A DNA stretch of 64,000 nucleotides from Styela clava (lineage: Eukaryota > Chordata > Ascidiacea > Stolidobranchia > Styelidae): assembly GCF_964204865.1 (NCBI RefSeq), contig NC_135252.1, positions 3,658,001 through 3,722,000 of the forward strand, read 5' to 3'. Shown here piece by piece: positions 46,501 to 56,900 of this stretch. The position numbers and the translations under genes are program-made. Below the pieces are notes generated by a model that saw nothing but the letters and a program-made list of their open reading frames with translations, did no database searches and had not been told where the DNA came from. The first letter of the stretch is position 1. Each line of letters starts with the position of its first letter.

Positions 46501-49137
46501 TTAGAAGAACTTTCCAGGATATATGGTGAGTATGAGAACGTTCAGAATGGAATGCTTATTTCAAGTCCAACGTATGGTGGAGTCCCTAAATCCGGGTCAA
46601 AGGTCAAGTCGGGCCACTTGCTATCTAAAAGTCGAGTCTGAGCTTGAAGTCAAGTCAATCACTGATTTAAGTTAAATTGGCTGGTGACAACTGAGTCATT
46701 TTATTCAGATTAGTATAGGATAAGATTCACATATTCATCCTGGGGGAGAGGAAAGGCGATGAGATGGCGTAATCATGTTTAGAACCTCGGTGTCTCATCC
46801 GGTTACTAGTCTAGGTCGGGTATAAGATTAGTCTATTCGTTTTTGGAAGCATGGACTTGATGGTGGAGGAAGCCATAATCGATAGTCATAAACCACAGAT
46901 GAGGAGTCCAGCAATCCTCTTGCACATAACTATCCTCGTATGAGATTTGAACTCGCAAACCCATGCGGGGTAATCATAGGTGCGGTGGCGAGCGTATTCC
47001 TAACACTTTTCACGATGCGCCACACTGTTGAGCCCTATTCTCTTACTCTAGTCACTTTGATAAATGGTGGCCCAAGTCAAACTAGAGTTGAATCAATAAC
47101 TGAAGCCTCACTAACACTGTGTGAAACATTGGTGAATTACTTCTCAAGTCGTCATTCATCAATTGAATTGTATTGTTAATTCAGTGTCAGGACGTGCCAG
47201 TGCAACAAATTTAATAATAATGTAGTTGAAATAAATATACAGATGTCTCTTTCAGGTCACCCTAAAATAATGAGAGATATGTTGTCGGCGTATGGAAATA
47301 AATCTTCTACAGGGACAAGCTTACCATCAATTAATTCAAGTCCAACTAAATCAGCATCATCATCAAAACGATCTACTATCTCTATGTCAGAAAGTATAAG
47401 ACAAAGATTTGAAGCTGATTTGCAGGGTAAATATTACATAGTTCGATATTTCTGAATTTTGTCAGCTCGTCCATTCGGGGAATACGAGCCCTGATTATTG
47501 TCTTATTTAATCTCCAGTTGGCGTTGTTGGTTGGTTATGCCAATAGTAACAGTAAAAATGAACCTTATAAATTTTCATTAGACATTAGAATTATTATTTG
47601 GTCTCGCTGCTTAATAACAAATTTTGGTTCTTCACGGCTTTCCTACCCCAGTTGTGTGTTTGATCTCAATTTGTTATGCTGTTTTTTTATGGACGGGTTT
47701 ATTTATAAAATAAACTTGACTATGCTTATTGTGCTTTGAAGTTTTTGAAAAGCTGAATTATGAAGAATGGTTTTTGTATTCGCTCAAACTGAATTAGCAC
47801 ATCCGTGATTCAAAATCTTGATGTGTAATATTTGTGGAATATGAGTCAGAAGTTAGCAGAAATTGCTAAAATTCTTAGAAATACAAAAATCTGACACATT
47901 TCCATGGAAAAGTAATGGATCGATATCATAATTTGTGATTTATTTTCGTTTATTCAGGACCAATTCCTACTCATTCACCTAGAACATGGGCAAGTTCATC
48001 TAATGTTCAGAAAAACAGGTAATATTTTTATTTTAGTGCTGTCCTGTTTATAGGAACTTGTATGATTTATTGGTTATGATTCGCAGACTTTATTAAAGTC
48101 TGTTTTTGTTCTTGAGATCTAGAGCGGGTTTTTCGAACTGGGTGACCCTCAGTCCTCCAAGGGAACCACAGGGCTGCTCTATGGGGTTACATAACCTTTG
48201 CTTGGTATCATTCGCCATGACTACATGAATTTGGACTAAATTGACTGCAACGCATTTATTCTTTTGCTCTTTTGGCTTATTATTAAAGATTGCACATAAA
48301 ATAATTATGGAGAATCGTTAAAAACAAAGCTAGGTATATTTTTAGCTGAGTGGGGAGCTGCTTCAGATGTTGAGTTTTTCGAAGGGGCCCCATGAATCAT
48401 GAAAGTTCGAGATACACAAATCTAGAAAAAAATGTTGAAGCTACATAGGGTTTAAAGCTCAGTCAGTCCATCATTCAAGGCTTAGCTATATTGAACAATT
48501 TTGATTTTGGTAATTTGAAAACAAAACAGCAGTGATTTATTGTGAATCCCTATGTTCAAAGAGAAAATATTATCTAACACTTTAACTCAAAAAATTGTAG
48601 AACAACTGATACTCCAATGGCGACTAGAACTCATCCGAGATCAAAGAGTGGACCACCAAATAAAAATATTGATCTTAGACTTCTACCACTGCAATGGCAA
48701 AGATTGTGTAAGTTCAGAAATCTCTTATAGTTCATTTTTAAATTAACCGCCGAAAGTTGTCGACCACTAAAGAGTCTGACATGGGATTGCTTGCATCCTA
48801 ATGAATTCACTGTCTTATAACAATGATATGTATAAGTGCTGGGCTTTTTCTCTCTTGGAATAAATAACAGAAACAATCTTAAGACGATTTTATTCATTTC
48901 AAATTATTCTAAAATAAAGTTTGTAATACCTAACTAGTTCGGCTGGTGAACAGAATGTCAAATGGGCATATAGCTGCCTCATTCCGGCTGTTTAATGGCA
49001 CCAGTTCATCTTCTAATATTTTTATAATTTGTTTTTCTCTGATTCAATTTCAAGATGGCGAACTACAAAATGCTAATGCTGCTGATGATGCAAGAAGAAA
49101 ATATTCAACAAGGTTTTCATACAACATGGATCAATGA
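25593..49137 (+). CDS. INVS: Inversin, ankyrin-repeat ciliary/planar-polarity protein (26 exons)
   Basis: Exons by eye: 25593-25766, 26315-26387, 27160-27390, 28736-28902, 29469-29642, 30168-30335, 30684-30882, 31522-31712, 32316-32577, 33489-33610, 34139-34274, 34779-34906, 35576-35750, 36565-36715, 41691-41855, 41935-42029, 42279-42548, 43110-43503, 43995-44150, 44782-44931, 45509-45847, 46434-46525, 47256-47426, 47958-48018, 48601-48707, 49055-49137. GT/AG sites and phases close to give about 1477 residues (human 1065). Exons 3-13 encode the ankyrin array, including FGRTPLMYCVLADRLDC and LNWQDYEGRT as in vertebrate inversin. Exons 14, 15 and 20 encode IQ-type calmodulin-binding motifs, and the ending STRFSYNMDQ parallels the human C-terminus. 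Inversin switches canonical to non-canonical Wnt signalling and marks the proximal cilium. The long Ser/Lys-rich C-terminal half explains the extra length. Exon 1 lacks family similarity, so the true start may differ. The exon 17 acceptor was chosen by phase; tattttag at 42297 looks stronger but breaks the frame. Confidence 0.93.
28172..28322 (-). mobile_element. Partial SINE (3' half), inversin intron 3
   Basis: Reverse-orientation sequence containing catatggcgaaccacaat...gtccatgtctggtatggga, matching the body of the SINE family. The tRNA-like head is missing. Confidence 0.6.
28392..28655 (+). mobile_element. tRNA-derived SINE, inversin intron 3
   Basis: Head gcatggcggtgttgctcatc, box-B GTTCGAATCCC, shortened middle, tail aatatgtaaatcctatccta. 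It lies 80 bp before exon 4 and in inverted orientation to the partial copy at 28172. Confidence 0.8.
33639..33848. mobile_element. hAT-type MITE, inversin intron 10
   Basis: CAGTGGTTCTC at 33639 and GAGAACCACCG ending at 33848 are inverted. The flanks atctaagt and tttgaagt share only five of eight bases, so the insertion is old. It is 210 bp, non-coding, and lies just after exon 10. Confidence 0.7.
34441..34560 (-). repeat. Decayed SINE-like fragment, inversin intron 11
   Basis: gataggat...ttcatatctattctggggagatggaagcc resembles the tail half of the SINE family in reverse orientation, but with many changes and no head. Confidence 0.35.
34978..35330. repeat. Two solitary hAT ends, inversin intron 12
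   Basis: CAGGGCTGGTCAAGG starts at 34978 and CAGCGGTTCCCAAACT at 35275. Both look like hAT left ends. No matching right ends are visible, so these are truncated or strongly diverged copies. Confidence 0.4.
35861..36190 (-). mobile_element. tRNA-derived SINE, inversin intron 13
   Basis: Reverse-orientation copy running from the tail (ttttggggagaggaaag) through gaggagtccagcaatcctctcg to the tRNA-like head (aatgcttagcacaatacgcc). Confidence 0.8.
36902..37114 (-). repeat. 3' LTR of the Copia element
   Basis: 213 bp, one mismatch to the 5' LTR at 41394-41606. It is the 3' LTR because the element runs on the minus strand. Confidence 0.93.
37139..40798 (-). CDS. Copia pol polyprotein
   Basis: 1219 codons without a stop. 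In order: a CCHC knuckle (Cys53, Cys56, His61, Cys66) that belongs to gag; aspartic protease DTA at 111-113; an integrase with an HHCC domain, then catalytic Asp residues (AVDLHQLG; SDNGGEFD) and the Glu of GLCERH; a Copia reverse transcriptase with TIDIKTAFLQG and catalytic HVDD; and an RNase H with FADAAYGN and LTAETLSL. The reading frame is +1 relative to the gag frame in their overlap, so expression would need a shift in 40644-40798, or one base was gained or lost there. Similarity to the metazoan GalEa-type Copia group (reported in tunicates) is an inference. Confidence 0.93.
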   Translation of the reverse strand: MIPVLVLVGQNLGKNFSKRDRDMPPVVAEEQSNDTSIKARLNPRDKYENISRCAICESKMHWAKQCPHEKNQVYCSDAQDCVCEQIQMVLITDENSSDIFEVEAAKAAIVDTACTKTVAGKKWFRNYLGLLNENLSSRVEIFPSMKRFKFGNGKEIQAEKKAIIPVQIGRTLLRMEVEIVNEENLPLLLSKSTLKRAGTVLDMQNDRAVMLKQDLKLHLSTNGHYAVDILPKMKAEVGCRNEILASESTGHKEFGKAEITKLHKQFGHASQDKLKKLIQNAGKWNADLSSLIEETVSDCEICKVYKKPSPRPVVGLSWANDFNQTVAVDLHQLGSDMWYLHMIDHFTRYSRAAIVRNKFSSTIVKKFMQNWISIFGSPARILSDNGGEFDSEVFKDMCGNFNITFTTTAAYSPWSNGLCERHNRTLTETLMKIKATEKCDMETALAWAVSAKNSLVNNNGFSPNQLVFGRNPTLPSVTHDDPPALEGESISLTVANNIFAMQAARKAVIESESSEKIRRALRTQTRQTRDEFFTGEEVYYKREDQKRWKGPAKVIGQDGPVIFIRHGGQLIRAHSCRVQHANRYLQDFPQTKEVCIPTDSNDGIDASSNGNDHIEDEEQSVPEISNESNDTENMDNDQSAIGSPVQAATGGRRNLNLTKGKIVSFTLAGEDYEAKILSRAGKSTGKYGKSYNVEYCNPESFRGKSGYEDFDKVENLNEKEMDENTHEDVLVLENVDFLEAKKSELKSWRQNKVYNEVENVGQPTISVRWVCSMKDTEDGIIPKARLVARGFEEQTDDIAKESPTCSKDSLRVLIAIVAQKQWKLHTIDIKTAFLQGNCVDREIFLKPPKEAGTTKLWKLNKCVYGLSDASLKWYNRLKKFLVDQGAKVSASDSAVFYVYCNGELQGIAGIHVDDILWSGTEYFENNLISKLRSTFLISSEKNEAFKYLGLDIQQSADEILINQELYVKNLETIKVTSDDAECLSSSQIDILRANIGRLLWASNQTRPDVSYDVCQLASNLKDGKKKDLLYINKIIRRLKNQQLSLKYKNLGNDELLKIVVFADAAYGNLRDGGSQGGNLVFLVGENNECSLLSWQSKRIRRVAKSTLTAETLSLSDAVDNAVFIKDMFAEIYFGKLKSLQLDVITDNRSLCEALRSSKNVSNKRLRVEIGMLKEMIQNKEINSISWVESKKQLADVLTKKGASPERLVQTLTLGQLRLS
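40644..41378 (-). CDS. Copia gag
   Basis: 244 codons starting 15 nt after the primer-binding site. It has the Copia gag pattern: YAEWKNKLDMWIS near the N-terminus, a helical core with FILEFEHRYARL, LPDTILAFKIL and a basic tail. The zinc knuckle is not in this frame but in the overlapping pol frame, which implies frameshifting or a recent one-base change in the 155-nt overlap. Confidence 0.9.
   Translation of the reverse strand: MTSGGGTSYAEWKNKLDMWISITEVPKEKQAILVRLQSLDGNNKAEKAVSELTSEQLKADDGLDKLLGKLDGAFQSEKTDEAYLAYTLFSKYHKSSDISMVDFILEFEHRYARLVKYDMKLPDTILAFKILDAAGLTDQQRQMVLTVGSDLKFESMKSALKRILSKQDGDEKNYDFDEDDVASNIKKENAFVTRDTGTGTGRPKSRKEFFKERSRYATGSGGGAKQRYKHQSSTESTGQIRKYI
41382..41393 (-). promoter_or_regulatory. 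Copia primer-binding site, initiator tRNA-Met type
   Basis: On the minus strand TGGTAGCAGAGG directly follows the 5' LTR. It is complementary to the 3' end of animal initiator methionine tRNA (CCTCTGCTACCA as DNA), the primer used by many Copia/Ty1 elements. Confidence 0.85.
41394..41606 (-). repeat. 5' LTR of the Copia element
   Basis: 213 bp, followed on the plus strand by the target duplication aattg (41607-41611). Confidence 0.93.
44214..44335. mobile_element. hAT-type MITE (Charlie-like ends), inversin intron 19
   Basis: Begins CTGACATGGGCAAACTACGG, close to the widespread CAGACATGGGCAAACTACGGCC hAT terminus, and ends CTTGCCCAACCCTG. The flanks are ccttagac (44206-44213) and tcttagac (44336-44343), seven of eight identical. 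Confidence 0.8.
44343..44624. mobile_element. Second hAT-type MITE, overlapping the target duplication of the first
   Basis: CAGTGGTTCTCAAACT starts at 44343 and AGTTTGAGAAACTCTG ends at 44624. The flanks gtcttaga (44335-44342) and cttttaga (44625-44632) share six of eight. It inserted at the edge of the 44214-44335 element. Confidence 0.75.
46711..47037 (-). mobile_element. tRNA-derived SINE, inversin intron 22
   Basis: Reverse-orientation copy: tail (aggataagattcacatattc), gaggagtccagcaatcctctt, B-box region (gatttgaactcgc) and head (gcggtggcgagcgtattcc). Confidence 0.8.
48124..48418. mobile_element. Degenerate hAT-like MITE, inversin intron 24
   Basis: Partly inverted ends (gggtttttcgaact and agttcgagatacac) lie between the flanks gatctaga (48116-48123) and aatctaga (48419-48426), seven of eight identical. 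The termini have decayed from the canonical CAG. Confidence 0.5.
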
Positions 49138-49932
49138 TATTCAAATTACCAAAAAACTAAGCTTTCTCAAGTTACCTCGTCCTAGCTGAAGGAATTGTTG
49201 AATTCAAAGATGCCTTCGTAGATTTGCATTCTACTCTGCATATTCATGGGATTAAGCAAATTCTTGTTGTTGATTTCAGGGAAACCACATTATTATGACA
49301 CACAAAGAGTGGCTGTTTATCGTATATAAAATAGATTATTACTTATTAGTGCGTAGACTTTTTTATTTTGTCTTTCAAAAAAAACATCAGGTAAAATGTT
49401 TTCAACATAAAACAGAAATATTGCAAAACTGAACATATGGTATCCATCCAACATGCGATGTAGGGTCACACATAACTATTGAATTATTTTTATCTGTTAT
49501 TGCTTGTTAAATTCAAGCACTTTACTTTTTTTAACTTGCCAAATTTTATTTTTTCACTGTGTATTTATAAAGATGTCATAATTTTATTAGATCTATCTAT
49601 CATGTTGTGTCTTATCGTTGGTATATTGTCAAATGAAATATATTGCTGCAGAATAACTTGTGTTTAAATGTGAGGCTTCATGGTGATAGTTGTCAAATTG
49701 CACTCGCAGAATGTATTGGCAAAGTTGCCAGGAGTTTTACCAAGCGCCATCATTGAGAATTTTTATGTGTGTTCTGGCATTTGTGGATCGGTTTGTATAA
49801 GTAATGGGCAGGCACAGAAAGCATCCAAATTTCGTAACCTAGGGTGGGCAAAATTAAATCTTTTTTTAATCGAATAGTGCGAGTGTTTTTAAAGAACGAT
49901 CAATATTTTTAATATACAACACTAGTCTAGAG
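49138..49932. other. Inversin 3' flank
   Basis: Probable 3' UTR followed by AT-rich intergenic sequence. Several short frames have no recognisable protein content. No strong terminator or repeat is seen before the hAT MITE. Confidence 0.4.
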
Positions 49933-50239
49933 CAGGGCTACTCAACTGGCGGTCCGAATCCGGACCTTTCGGGTATTCGATTAGCACCGTGCATAATTCT
50001 TTATTTTGGATCATTAGCCCCAGTTTTGAATTTTCCTTTTATAAAATCACTTTTATAGATTTAGAAATATATATGAAAAGAATTATAAAGCCATAACAAA
50101 CAATCTTGATTATCTAATAATTAGTCGGCCGAGGAATTGCGTGTTTAAGGATGCCCAAATATAATTTCCGGGAAGTCCGGACCCAAATATTTTTAAAGTT
50201 TTGTATGCGGACTTCCGTAAAAATAGTTGAGTAGCCCTG
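49933..50239. mobile_element. hAT-type MITE
   Basis: CAGGGCTACTCAACT at 49933 and AGTTGAGTAGCCCTG ending at 50239 are a perfect 15-bp inverted pair. The flanks gtctagag (49925-49932) and gtctagat (50240-50247) match at seven of eight. It is 307 bp, the best-preserved hAT MITE here. Confidence 0.9.
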
Positions 50240-50247
50240 GTCTAGAT

Positions 50248-50968
50248 AATTACTAAAAGACTGAAATGTTGACAGCCAGAGGGTGTATTTACGTGGTAAT
50301 TTTGTCATAAACGCTGACTGTATTTTGTCAATCGCGACATCCTATTCCTCCTTTTTAGAAGTTTTAAATCTTACGCAATCCCGGATATTCAAGTTTGAAT
50401 TTCATATTTTGGGCAAAACTGTGTTGACATTGGCGACAGATGTTTAAGACAACATTGAGAAGTTAATTTAGAACCAAGAATATATTTTACTTCGAGGCGA
50501 CGATATTAACACTACTCTCACCGTGGCGCAACCATGAGGGGAAGTTTATGGGGCAGTCCATGTATGTCCAGAGATTGCCCTGGCATTTAAGAGTAGCAAT
50601 AATTTTTGCAATCTGCAATAATAATTGCAAGACCTACCGTATATTGAATGATCGCATCAGTCATGGATCGAATGATTACCGAGAGATGGTGCTGCAATAT
50701 CTGGAATTGAGCATGCCTCATTACGGGGTGAGTGGCGATCACGATACCCAGGAAAGGTTTAAATACTACCTTACCTCCCAACGTAAAACGGCCTTTACCC
50801 TTCATATAAGTGCAAACCCAGCCCTAAACACAAGATGCTCTATTGTTGTGAAGGGTGATTGAGCATTCATCATTTACAGCTTTCATAACTTCCTATAAAA
50901 ACCTCACACATAACTAACAAAACAGCTTTATGATTTTTCAGTTTATTTACAAATAACAAAAACAAGAA
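50248..50968. other. Intergenic region between inversin and pescadillo, with an unassigned frame
   Basis: A plus-strand frame of 104 codons (50548-50862) has no similarity that I recognise and is probably chance. The interval also contains the pescadillo 3' end on the minus strand. No repeat is identified. Confidence 0.35.
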
Positions 50969-53900
50969 TCAGGCTGTTTTCATCTTCTTTGATGTTTTCT
51001 TCTTCTCTTTATCAATCGCTTTTCTTTTTTCTGCCAATTCTTGTTTCTATAAGCAAAAAAATATTAGCTACTGTGAATTGGCCCCATACTAAGGTTTCAC
51101 AACCTGTGTGTGTTCTTCAAAGCAAGCTAATCAACCTATTAATGCTATGGGTAGCTGTAATCTCATTTGGAAAATTACATTTTTTTGTAAATATGTTCAT
51201 GCAATAGGCACGATTGTTTACCTGTCTATTTTTCCTTCTTTCCCCATATTTAATTTTCTTGTACAGATGCAATTTCTTTTTCGGAATCATCATAACAGCA
51301 AGTCTTTTCTCTTCAGCAGCAATCTTAAATATGCAATGGCAGGGAAAGTCAATACAAAAAATAGGCATAAAAAGTATTTAGCCACTTAATTTCATGTCTC
51401 TGTTTGGTTTACATGCTAATGCATGATCAGTATACTGTAAATTAACTATCCACTAGATTTGAGGTGGCAATATAAATGTTGAAGAAAACATATTCAGCAA
51501 CGAAAGGATATAGGACTGTCAGAAAAGCATGGTATAAGAATCAAAATGTCGATATTGTTGGCTACGAACAATTGTCACATTGTATTTGAGATTAAAAAAT
51601 AGCAAAAAAGGTAGATTTTTTGTTGGAGCTGAAGCTGTCATGTGTTGTCTAGCCAAACACATAAGGCATATTTATAGAGGCTTTATATATTATTCAGCAA
51701 GCAGATGACTCCTCAGTCAACAGAAACTGTCAGATTGGAACACAACTACAACAGCCTAACACGAACACAGAATACCAGCACAAAGTATGTCTACACCAAA
51801 TATCACTAGCTTTATAGTCTTCAGTGACCTTTGACCTAACATGGATCACTTATCATGACAAGAGCCAAGTGTACCATGCTAGATGAAGCCAGGGCTGGTT
51901 CTTGCTCAAAACCCCATAAACTTTTTTCTTTCTAATATTTAATACAAACAAAATGTATCTTTTTCAGCTTAAAATTTTTAAATTTCTGATATTAATTTAA
52001 AAGTTTAGGTTCAATTTTTAAATTTGAAACTCCTATATCATAGTTGAGTCCTGCTTCTGTGAAACTTAATTTAAACAAATATTTCATGATAGTGGTCATG
52101 CAAAACCACAAGGTTTCATTTGTGGTTAGCAAAATTTGTCACTATTAGTGTAAACAAACTTCAAATACTCGAAACAAATGAGCTCACTAATTTCATGGAT
52201 ATAACAACATAATTACCTGATCAGGTTGAGCTTTCCTGTCAAAATCTTTTTTACCTGTTTTGACTGTGATTGCTGCAAGCTTTTTCTAAACAAATATATT
52301 TTGGTTTTAACAGACTATCACATAGAAAAAAAAAATCATACTCAGTTCAATTTGTACAATATGTTGGGAGTACAATACGAAGGGTATGTTGTATAGTATG
52401 TTTTTTGAAAGTCAGTTGAAGAAATATTTGCAAACCTAACCAACCTGTGTCGATTCTGTCAGTGATGTTGAATTGCTTTAGATTATTATAATTTAATTTA
52501 AATATATTAAGTATTATGTTACAGAGAACCCACAGCTTGTGGAACTTCGTTGCTGTTAAAAACTATCAACTACCTGTTTCTCCACAATTTTTTCATCTTC
52601 AGAATCTTCCACTTCCTCTTCATTGTCTCCCTCATCATCTTGCTCTATATCTTCAACAACTTCCTCTTCTTCAGAATAATCAGAATCTTGATTATTCAAA
52701 CCTGCGCAAATAAAAGTTTTATTTCTCATTAGAAATCTGGAGAATACTGTAGATTAATTGAAGACAAATGATGGAATATCTATGAAGATTTTTCAGCGCT
52801 CCATAAGTGTGTGTACCAATATGGAGGTAACTAATTTTGTTCGCCTACGTTACATCAAGTTGTGTAAAGGGACTGAAACCTATGGACAGGTGGTATATTT
52901 ACTTGGTACTTAGCTAACACAGACAGTCCCAGACCTCGCAATAGAAATAAAATAAGAAAAATCAGAATAAAATTATGGCCTAACCCTAACCAGGTACACA
53001 TACTACAGGTCACAGGAGTACCCATTTTTCATTCAGAATTATTGGTCTGTTTGCCTCATTTAGAAATATTTCCACAATGCATGAATGTATAGCTGTGAAA
53101 TCCGATCGGCAGCTTATACCAATTCAATCCTTCACTTGTGCAATGGATAGGTTGAATGAGTCTGTTCTTTGATAAAACTTATATAAATATTCCATATTTC
53201 CAACATGTTGAATACATATAACATTTGAACAAATGTTCTATTTATACCTGGATCTTCCCCCCTTTGCAAAGCACGCAATCTTTCTTGTTCTGGAGGAATA
53301 TATCCTTCACTGTCATCAACAAAGGGTGATAAATGAGGTGGTAACATGTCACCTGGCAAGTAACCAGTGACTGGTAGAAGCATGCGAGCGTTTATGCAGT
53401 CGAATACCCATTGTGGTTGGAGATAACGCCTGGATGCAGGAATAAAACAGTAATTATTACAAAACTGAAATGATGTCAGTATATATACTGCTCAATGCAA
53501 CGGTAAGTCTCCAGTTTCATATTTTACTCTGTTATAGATACCATAAAGATACCAAAGTTAGGATTTTTATTAAAAAGCGAGCACAAATAAATCCTCAAAC
53601 CACTTTGTGCTTGGTTTTAGAAATAAAAATAATTACTGTCATGGCATCTGGAGCCTAAACAAAATTCATATCAAACGTGTTCTTCAGCATGCTTCTTCAA
53701 TTAATTGCATGAGGAAAAGTTGCATGAATGATGAATATTAAAATATCAAGAAAGCTGAACAAGTTTTGAAAATGAAACATACATCTTCTGCCAAAGTGTT
53801 GCCATGGAAAATTTACCTCGTAATAAATTTCATGTTTGGATTTGGTCTATCTACAATTTGATGAGTAATTTTTTCATTATCTTCTGAATATGTTGAACCT

Positions 53901-56900
53901 AAACCTGCAGTTTTGTCCCAAGAAACAACTCCACCAAAACTCCTGAAATATCAATATTTGGAATGATTAAATAGTTTAGAGTTTAAAAGTTAGTAAAAAT
54001 AATGTCTCTTTGTAATACAATAAGTATAAATTACTGTAAAATTTGCCACTCTTCTTGTGAAATCAAATCACTATTTATGTTAAACTCAAAGAGATTGCGT
54101 CAAGATTTTAGTGCAATGGAAATGGTGCTTCTCAATCATCCAAACCAATCCATAGTTGGAATTTAAGATCATTAAACTAATTGAATGTGGACATCACTAT
54201 GATATAATATAAACCTATATTCTCAAAACTTTCAGACTAATTGAATTATGCTGCTATAGATATATAAGCATCGTCCAACATCTACATTATAGTACCTGAT
54301 AACAAAGACCAGCGTTTCTTTGGGGACTTCTCTTCCAAGAAAAAATTTACAATTCGAAAAAAGATTCTGAAATTTTTTCAAAGCCTCATCTTCTTCTTTT
54401 TGCTTTGCAATTGATTCCGTATTTCCAGCAAGTAAAGCAACTTCCTCATCCTGGATCCCAGTAGATTGATCATCTATCTCTGTCCTTGCTAACGGTGTGT
54501 TAAGACTCGTAACTCTCTGTAAAAATAAACTTGATGTAATTGGTATAATAATAATAAAATAAATATTTTGAATTTAATTGTAAAAGAAATAATCTTGTTC
54601 AAGTATATTCACAAAATAAAATGAATTATTGCCAATAGCAAATACCAATATCAATTGCTAATGGAAAATATTTGTTGGCGTATTGGAGTTGAACAATTTA
54701 CACCACAGATAACAGCAGCCTTTCAATGAGGAACTCTCATGAGGAAGGTCTGTCTCATCAAAAATTTGACTAAAGTCCCTCATTTCATTGCATGTCAAAA
54801 CTACAAAATTTTATCACGTTGTTGAAGAGAGAAACGTTGTAAGCCCCAATAATTCCACTCGATGGCAACATGTAGCATAATAATTCTAAATGTGACAAAA
54901 ATGTTTAAGAATGACATTAACAAACCTCAAGGATAAATAAAGCATAACCGGTGTTGCTGAACTGATTTAATTTGCAGAAGTTTCAAATTACTACGCAGAA
55001 AAACTTCAATTATTTCACGCCTTGATAATTTTCATGTTTTCTACAAGCTAGTGTCTTTTTCCATATCACGCCTTAGTGAATTTTTTCTGTATAGTAATTC
55101 TAAATGTTGGTAAAATACATAGATTTGCTCCGGCTGGGCCTTATTCATCCTCAGTATAAATATAGTTGGTGGCAAACCTCTGAATGAACTTCATTATCCA
55201 TGCAAAACTTTGGCAGGTCTTTTAGATCTCCATCATCTCTCTTTTCGTCATCTTTTTCAGACTCTGCTGTGCTTGTTATCGATATCCGAGGAGGATAATG
55301 TAAATTGATGTCATTATATAATTTGAAAAGAACAAATCCAAGCATATTTCGAAAAAATTCTGTGAACGTCGACATCACTTTGAAATCAACATCTTCTGGG
55401 TGCTGAAATATTATTTTAAACGAACATAAAAATGAGATAGAAGCTGTACACAAATCCCAACAGTTCCAGCCAGATGGATCTTGTATTGGATAAAGTAAAT
55501 TACCTTTTGTAGCAGCGCTTACCATAATAAATGAAGCTAGAGCCAGAGCTTCATAAAATTTCAGTGGTTCCAGCTCCTAACCATCTAATTATTTTTTACT
55601 CCAGGATAAAAAATCTATCCTTTTCAGATTGTTTTTATTAATTCAATTTCTAATATTAATACTAGTACTATTTTAGGTAAAATTTTATATTCGAGTTTAA
55701 TTTTGTGATTTAAAACCCTTGTATCATAATTTTGAGTCAGGAATCTGCAAAACTGCATTCGGGATGATGTTATGTTGTAGTGGTCATATTAACTTACATG
55801 ATGTGAAAAATTATGTGGTGTAATCCATGTCACTGACTGTCCCATTATCTCAGATTGAAAATATATTCCTTTGATTGAAATAAAGACTTTTCTCAGAGCT
55901 TTTGCTTCAATCACATAATGCATGAATTCCACTATAAGAAAAAATATTAATAAATCTAAACATGAGTATTATCTAATTAATATATACAAAAAAGTAGAAA
56001 AATAAAGGATGGCATGAGAAAATATACTAATTCTATAAGCCTATCCATAATGTTTGTCAAGCATAAATTACATATTGAACATCAAACACCCCTAGTTCAA
56101 ACAAGATTCATGAAAGAAATATTTTACTTAAAATCCATGTAATCAAAATAAGCTCATTTTGCAAAGCCTTTTAATCGGGCTGTGTTCAAAAACAAAATTA
56201 CCTGTAAGCCTTCTACAAAGCTGAACTGTTTCAGAATGAATACTGTGTGATTTTGGTAGATTAGAAAACAAGAAACACATGCACAGAGCATCGTCCAAAT
56301 CTTGGATAGCTCCTGTAAATGTTGGATATCTGAAAAATATCAATACACCCCTGTCACCAGCACTGTCATAGGAGACAAGTTAATCTAACCTACCTACCGG
56401 TATATTGTATAACTCAAGACTGTGTGGGCACCATGTTCTAATGCAGTGGTTCCAAACTGCTGGTCTGCAGACCAGAACGAGCAAATTTCACTTTTCTCTC
56501 TCAGTGCAATCGCTTGGTCATAAAAAACATGCAGTTGCATTGCATTATTAGGCGAATTTTTCGGTAAGTGTGGTATTAGCCCCGTGAGTTTCACTCAGTC
56601 AAGAACAATAAAACAGCAAATGCAAGAAAAAAGGACACTCATTAAAATGAGACCTCGTTCATGTTTTTCCTATTTTAGTTCCATGCTTTGTGTCAGTCAT
56701 TTCAATATTTGTTGCCGGTCCGCGAGGTCATTTCATAAGATGTCATCAGTCTGCCAAGTTGAAAAGGTTAGGAACCGCTGACCTAGAGTGTTAGAACTAT
56801 TTTGACGTAGCAGTTCATCTCTGGTCCAAAACCTCACCAAAGGTGTAATAAAATTGACTGACTTATGAGGGCTCAGGAAATACAAACTAGTTTCTTAAGT

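Noticed and set aside
50548-50862. A 104-codon frame between inversin and pescadillo as a gene
   Set aside because: No recognisable similarity, no supporting splice or promoter features, and competing frames of similar length on the other strand.
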